This document shows positions 5,225-6,550 of a stretch of DNA of 6,550 nt, piece by piece. This DNA is from Opitutaceae bacterium UBA6669. Its GTDB lineage: Bacteria; Verrucomicrobiota; Verrucomicrobiia; Opitutales; Opitutaceae. The stretch's first letter is position 1. The number at the start of each line of letters is the position of its first letter. The stretch covers positions 3,765 through 10,314 of the forward strand of contig DKKJ01000259.1 in NCBI GenBank assembly GCA_002455175.1, given 5' to 3'. The position numbers and the translations under genes were made by a program. The notes beneath the pieces were generated by a model. That model searched no databases and was not told the origin of the DNA. It was given only the letters and a program-made list of their open reading frames with translations.

Positions 5225-6523
5225 ATGCCACGTCCGCACATCGTAGTGATTGGGGGAGGAGCCGCTGGATTCTTCGCAGCCATTGCGGCTGCGGAATTCT
5301 CGCCGGGGGCATGCGACGTTACGTTGTTGGAAGCCACCGCGCATTTGCTGGCGAAGGTTAGGATCTCGGGCGGGGGGCGTTGCAATGTCACCCATGCGTG
5401 TTTTGAACCGAAGGAGTTGGTCAAACGTTACCCGCGTGGAGGCCGCGAGCTGCTGGGAGCCTTTCACCGCTTCGGACCCAAGGATACCATAGCCTGGTAT
5501 GAGTCGCGGGGAGTGACGCTAAAGACCGAATCAGACGGGCGCATGTTTCCGATCACGGATGACTCCGGAACCATTGTCGCTGCATTGATGAATGCCGCGA
5601 GCAAGGCAGGAGTGCGGATACGCACGGGCTGCGGTATTGCTGCGTGCCAGCCGATGGGTTTATCTGCAGACCAAACGATAGCGATTTCTGCTGGCGCGAA
5701 ACACCCCGCGCCTGGCGCTGGTTTTCAGATCACCTTGGTGACGGGTGAGTCGATGACCGCGCAACGGGTGATTCTAGCCACCGGTGGGATGAACACGGCG
5801 CTCATTCCCATGATTGAAGCCTGGGGTCACACCGTCGAGGCGCCCGTGCCTTCGCTCTTCACGTTCCACATCGACGATCCGCGCTTGGCAGAGCTCTCTG
5901 GTTTGACGGTCCCGGATGCGGCTACGCAGGTCGAGGCGGCGCAGTTGCGCGAACGCGGTCCGTTGTTAATCACGCATTGGGGCATGAGCGGTCCCGCGGT
6001 ACTTAAACTGTCCGCGTGGGGCGCGCGTGAACTCGCAGCCTGTGATTACCGTTTCACCCTGACGGTGAATTTTTCGCCTGAGTTCAATCGCGAGACCGCG
6101 CGCAGTGCCTTGATCCGTGCACGGAACGAAACTCCGCGCCGCCAAGTTTCGGGAAGTTCTCCGTTTCCTGTGCCGGGCCGACTTTGGGCGCGACTCGTTG
6201 CTGCAGCCGGTATCGGAGAAATCACGACATGGTCGCAAACCTCAAACGAGGCGCTGGCGTTGCTGGCGGAACAGGTGACCCAGGCGCAGTTCGAGGTGAC
6301 CCGAAAAAGTCCGAACAAGGAAGAGTTTGTCACTTGCGGTGGTGTGACGCTCAACGAGGTCGATTTCCGCACGATGGAAAGCCGGCGCTGCGCCGGGATT
6401 CATTTCGCAGGTGAAGTGCTGGACATCGACGGCATCACCGGGGGATACAATTTTCAAGCGGCGTGGACCACGGGTTACCTCGCAGGTCGCGCGGCGGTGA
6501 CGTCCCTCAAAGCATCCGTTTAG
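5225..6523 (+). CDS. FAD/NAD(P)-dependent flavoprotein, HI0933/YhiN (BaiN-like) family
   Basis: A complete 432-residue flavoprotein with no signal peptide, near the family's usual 390-420. Numbering is from the preferred ATG at 5225. The protein opens directly with the FAD-binding Rossmann strand and glycine motif HIVVIGGGAAGFFAA (5-19). It then shows ISGGGRCNVTH (47-57), DGRMFPITDDS (104-114), VILATGG (182-188), LLITHWGMSGPAVLKLS (247-263) and TCGGVTLNE (370-378). The C-terminal FAD-contact block GEVLDIDGITGGYNFQAAW (396-414) ends in GYLAGRAA. All family signatures are intact. An in-frame ATG at 5129 would add 32 residues, and one at 5198 would add nine. The extra sequence has no conserved motif and family members begin at the Rossmann strand, so 5225 is preferred. 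No start has a clear ribosome binding site. The physiological substrate is unknown for most of this family, although the related BaiN is reported as a bile-acid pathway reductase. It is transcribed separately after the hairpins at 5032-5099. Confidence 0.93.
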   Translation: MPRPHIVVIGGGAAGFFAAIAAAEFSPGACDVTLLEATAHLLAKVRISGGGRCNVTHACFEPKELVKRYPRGGRELLGAFHRFGPKDTIAWYESRGVTLKTESDGRMFPITDDSGTIVAALMNAASKAGVRIRTGCGIAACQPMGLSADQTIAISAGAKHPAPGAGFQITLVTGESMTAQRVILATGGMNTALIPMIEAWGHTVEAPVPSLFTFHIDDPRLAELSGLTVPDAATQVEAAQLRERGPLLITHWGMSGPAVLKLSAWGARELAACDYRFTLTVNFSPEFNRETARSALIRARNETPRRQVSGSSPFPVPGRLWARLVAAAGIGEITTWSQTSNEALALLAEQVTQAQFEVTRKSPNKEEFVTCGGVTLNEVDFRTMESRRCAGIHFAGEVLDIDGITGGYNFQAAWTTGYLAGRAAVTSLKASV

Positions 6524-6540
6524 GTGTCTTGTTAGGCACC
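6523..6540 (+). terminator. Hairpin overlapping the flavoprotein stop codon
   Basis: GGTGTCT (6523-6529) pairs with AGGCACC (6534-6540) through seven pairs, one of them G-T, around a TGTT loop. The stem starts on the last base of the TAG stop. The next ten bases, to the window end, contain no T-run, so an intrinsic terminator cannot be confirmed from what is visible. Confidence 0.35.
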
Positions 6541-6550
6541 ACGCCCTATC

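Noticed and set aside
1..6550. CRISPR array, insertion sequence, toxin-antitoxin or phage-defence system
   Set aside because: No spaced direct repeats, transposase motifs, terminal inverted repeats or paired small toxin/antitoxin genes are visible. All long stretches are explained by the five genes.

Overview
The window reads as a chromosomal piece of a GC-rich Gram-negative bacterium, most likely Verrucomicrobiota of the Opitutaceae type (moderate confidence). The main clue is the outer-membrane receptor gene at the left edge. It has a signal peptide, a proline-rich linker, a TonB-box-like segment and a DRGY start to the plug, with no STN domain, which is a layout common in Opitutaceae. None of the five genes has a clear Shine-Dalgarno sequence.

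Left part (1-3922, minus strand): a possible glycan-use pair. The upstream gene (3922 to 1076, GTG start) encodes a secreted 948-residue glucoamylase-like/GH144-type enzyme. It has three parts: a catalytic domain, a roughly 300-residue helical middle region I do not recognise, and a C-terminal CBM9-like domain. After 113 bp, a TonB-dependent receptor gene follows on the same strand (962 to 1) and runs off the window, leaving 320 codons visible. I infer that the enzyme cuts a glucan (beta-1,2-glucan is the best-characterised GH144 substrate) and that the receptor may import the products. No SusD-like gene is visible.

Middle part: a 231-bp gap holding an imperfect palindrome, then a small minimal zincin metallopeptidase (4525 to 4154, minus) with an intact HELGH motif. 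A 99-bp AT-rich divergent spacer separates it from a plus-strand gene for a small exported LTxxQ (Spy/CpxP-like) protein with Gly/Lys-rich ends (4625-5011). Two tandem hairpins close that gene.

Right part: a complete flavoprotein of the HI0933/YhiN family (stop at 6523; preferred start 5225, possible start 5129), with a hairpin overlapping its stop codon. The peptidase, the LTxxQ protein and the flavoprotein look like independent housekeeping or stress genes. I see no mobile element, CRISPR array, rRNA, tRNA or defence system. The points most worth following up are the enzyme-receptor pair, the unassigned middle region of the enzyme, and the G-quadruplex motif and polyproline linker early in the receptor gene.
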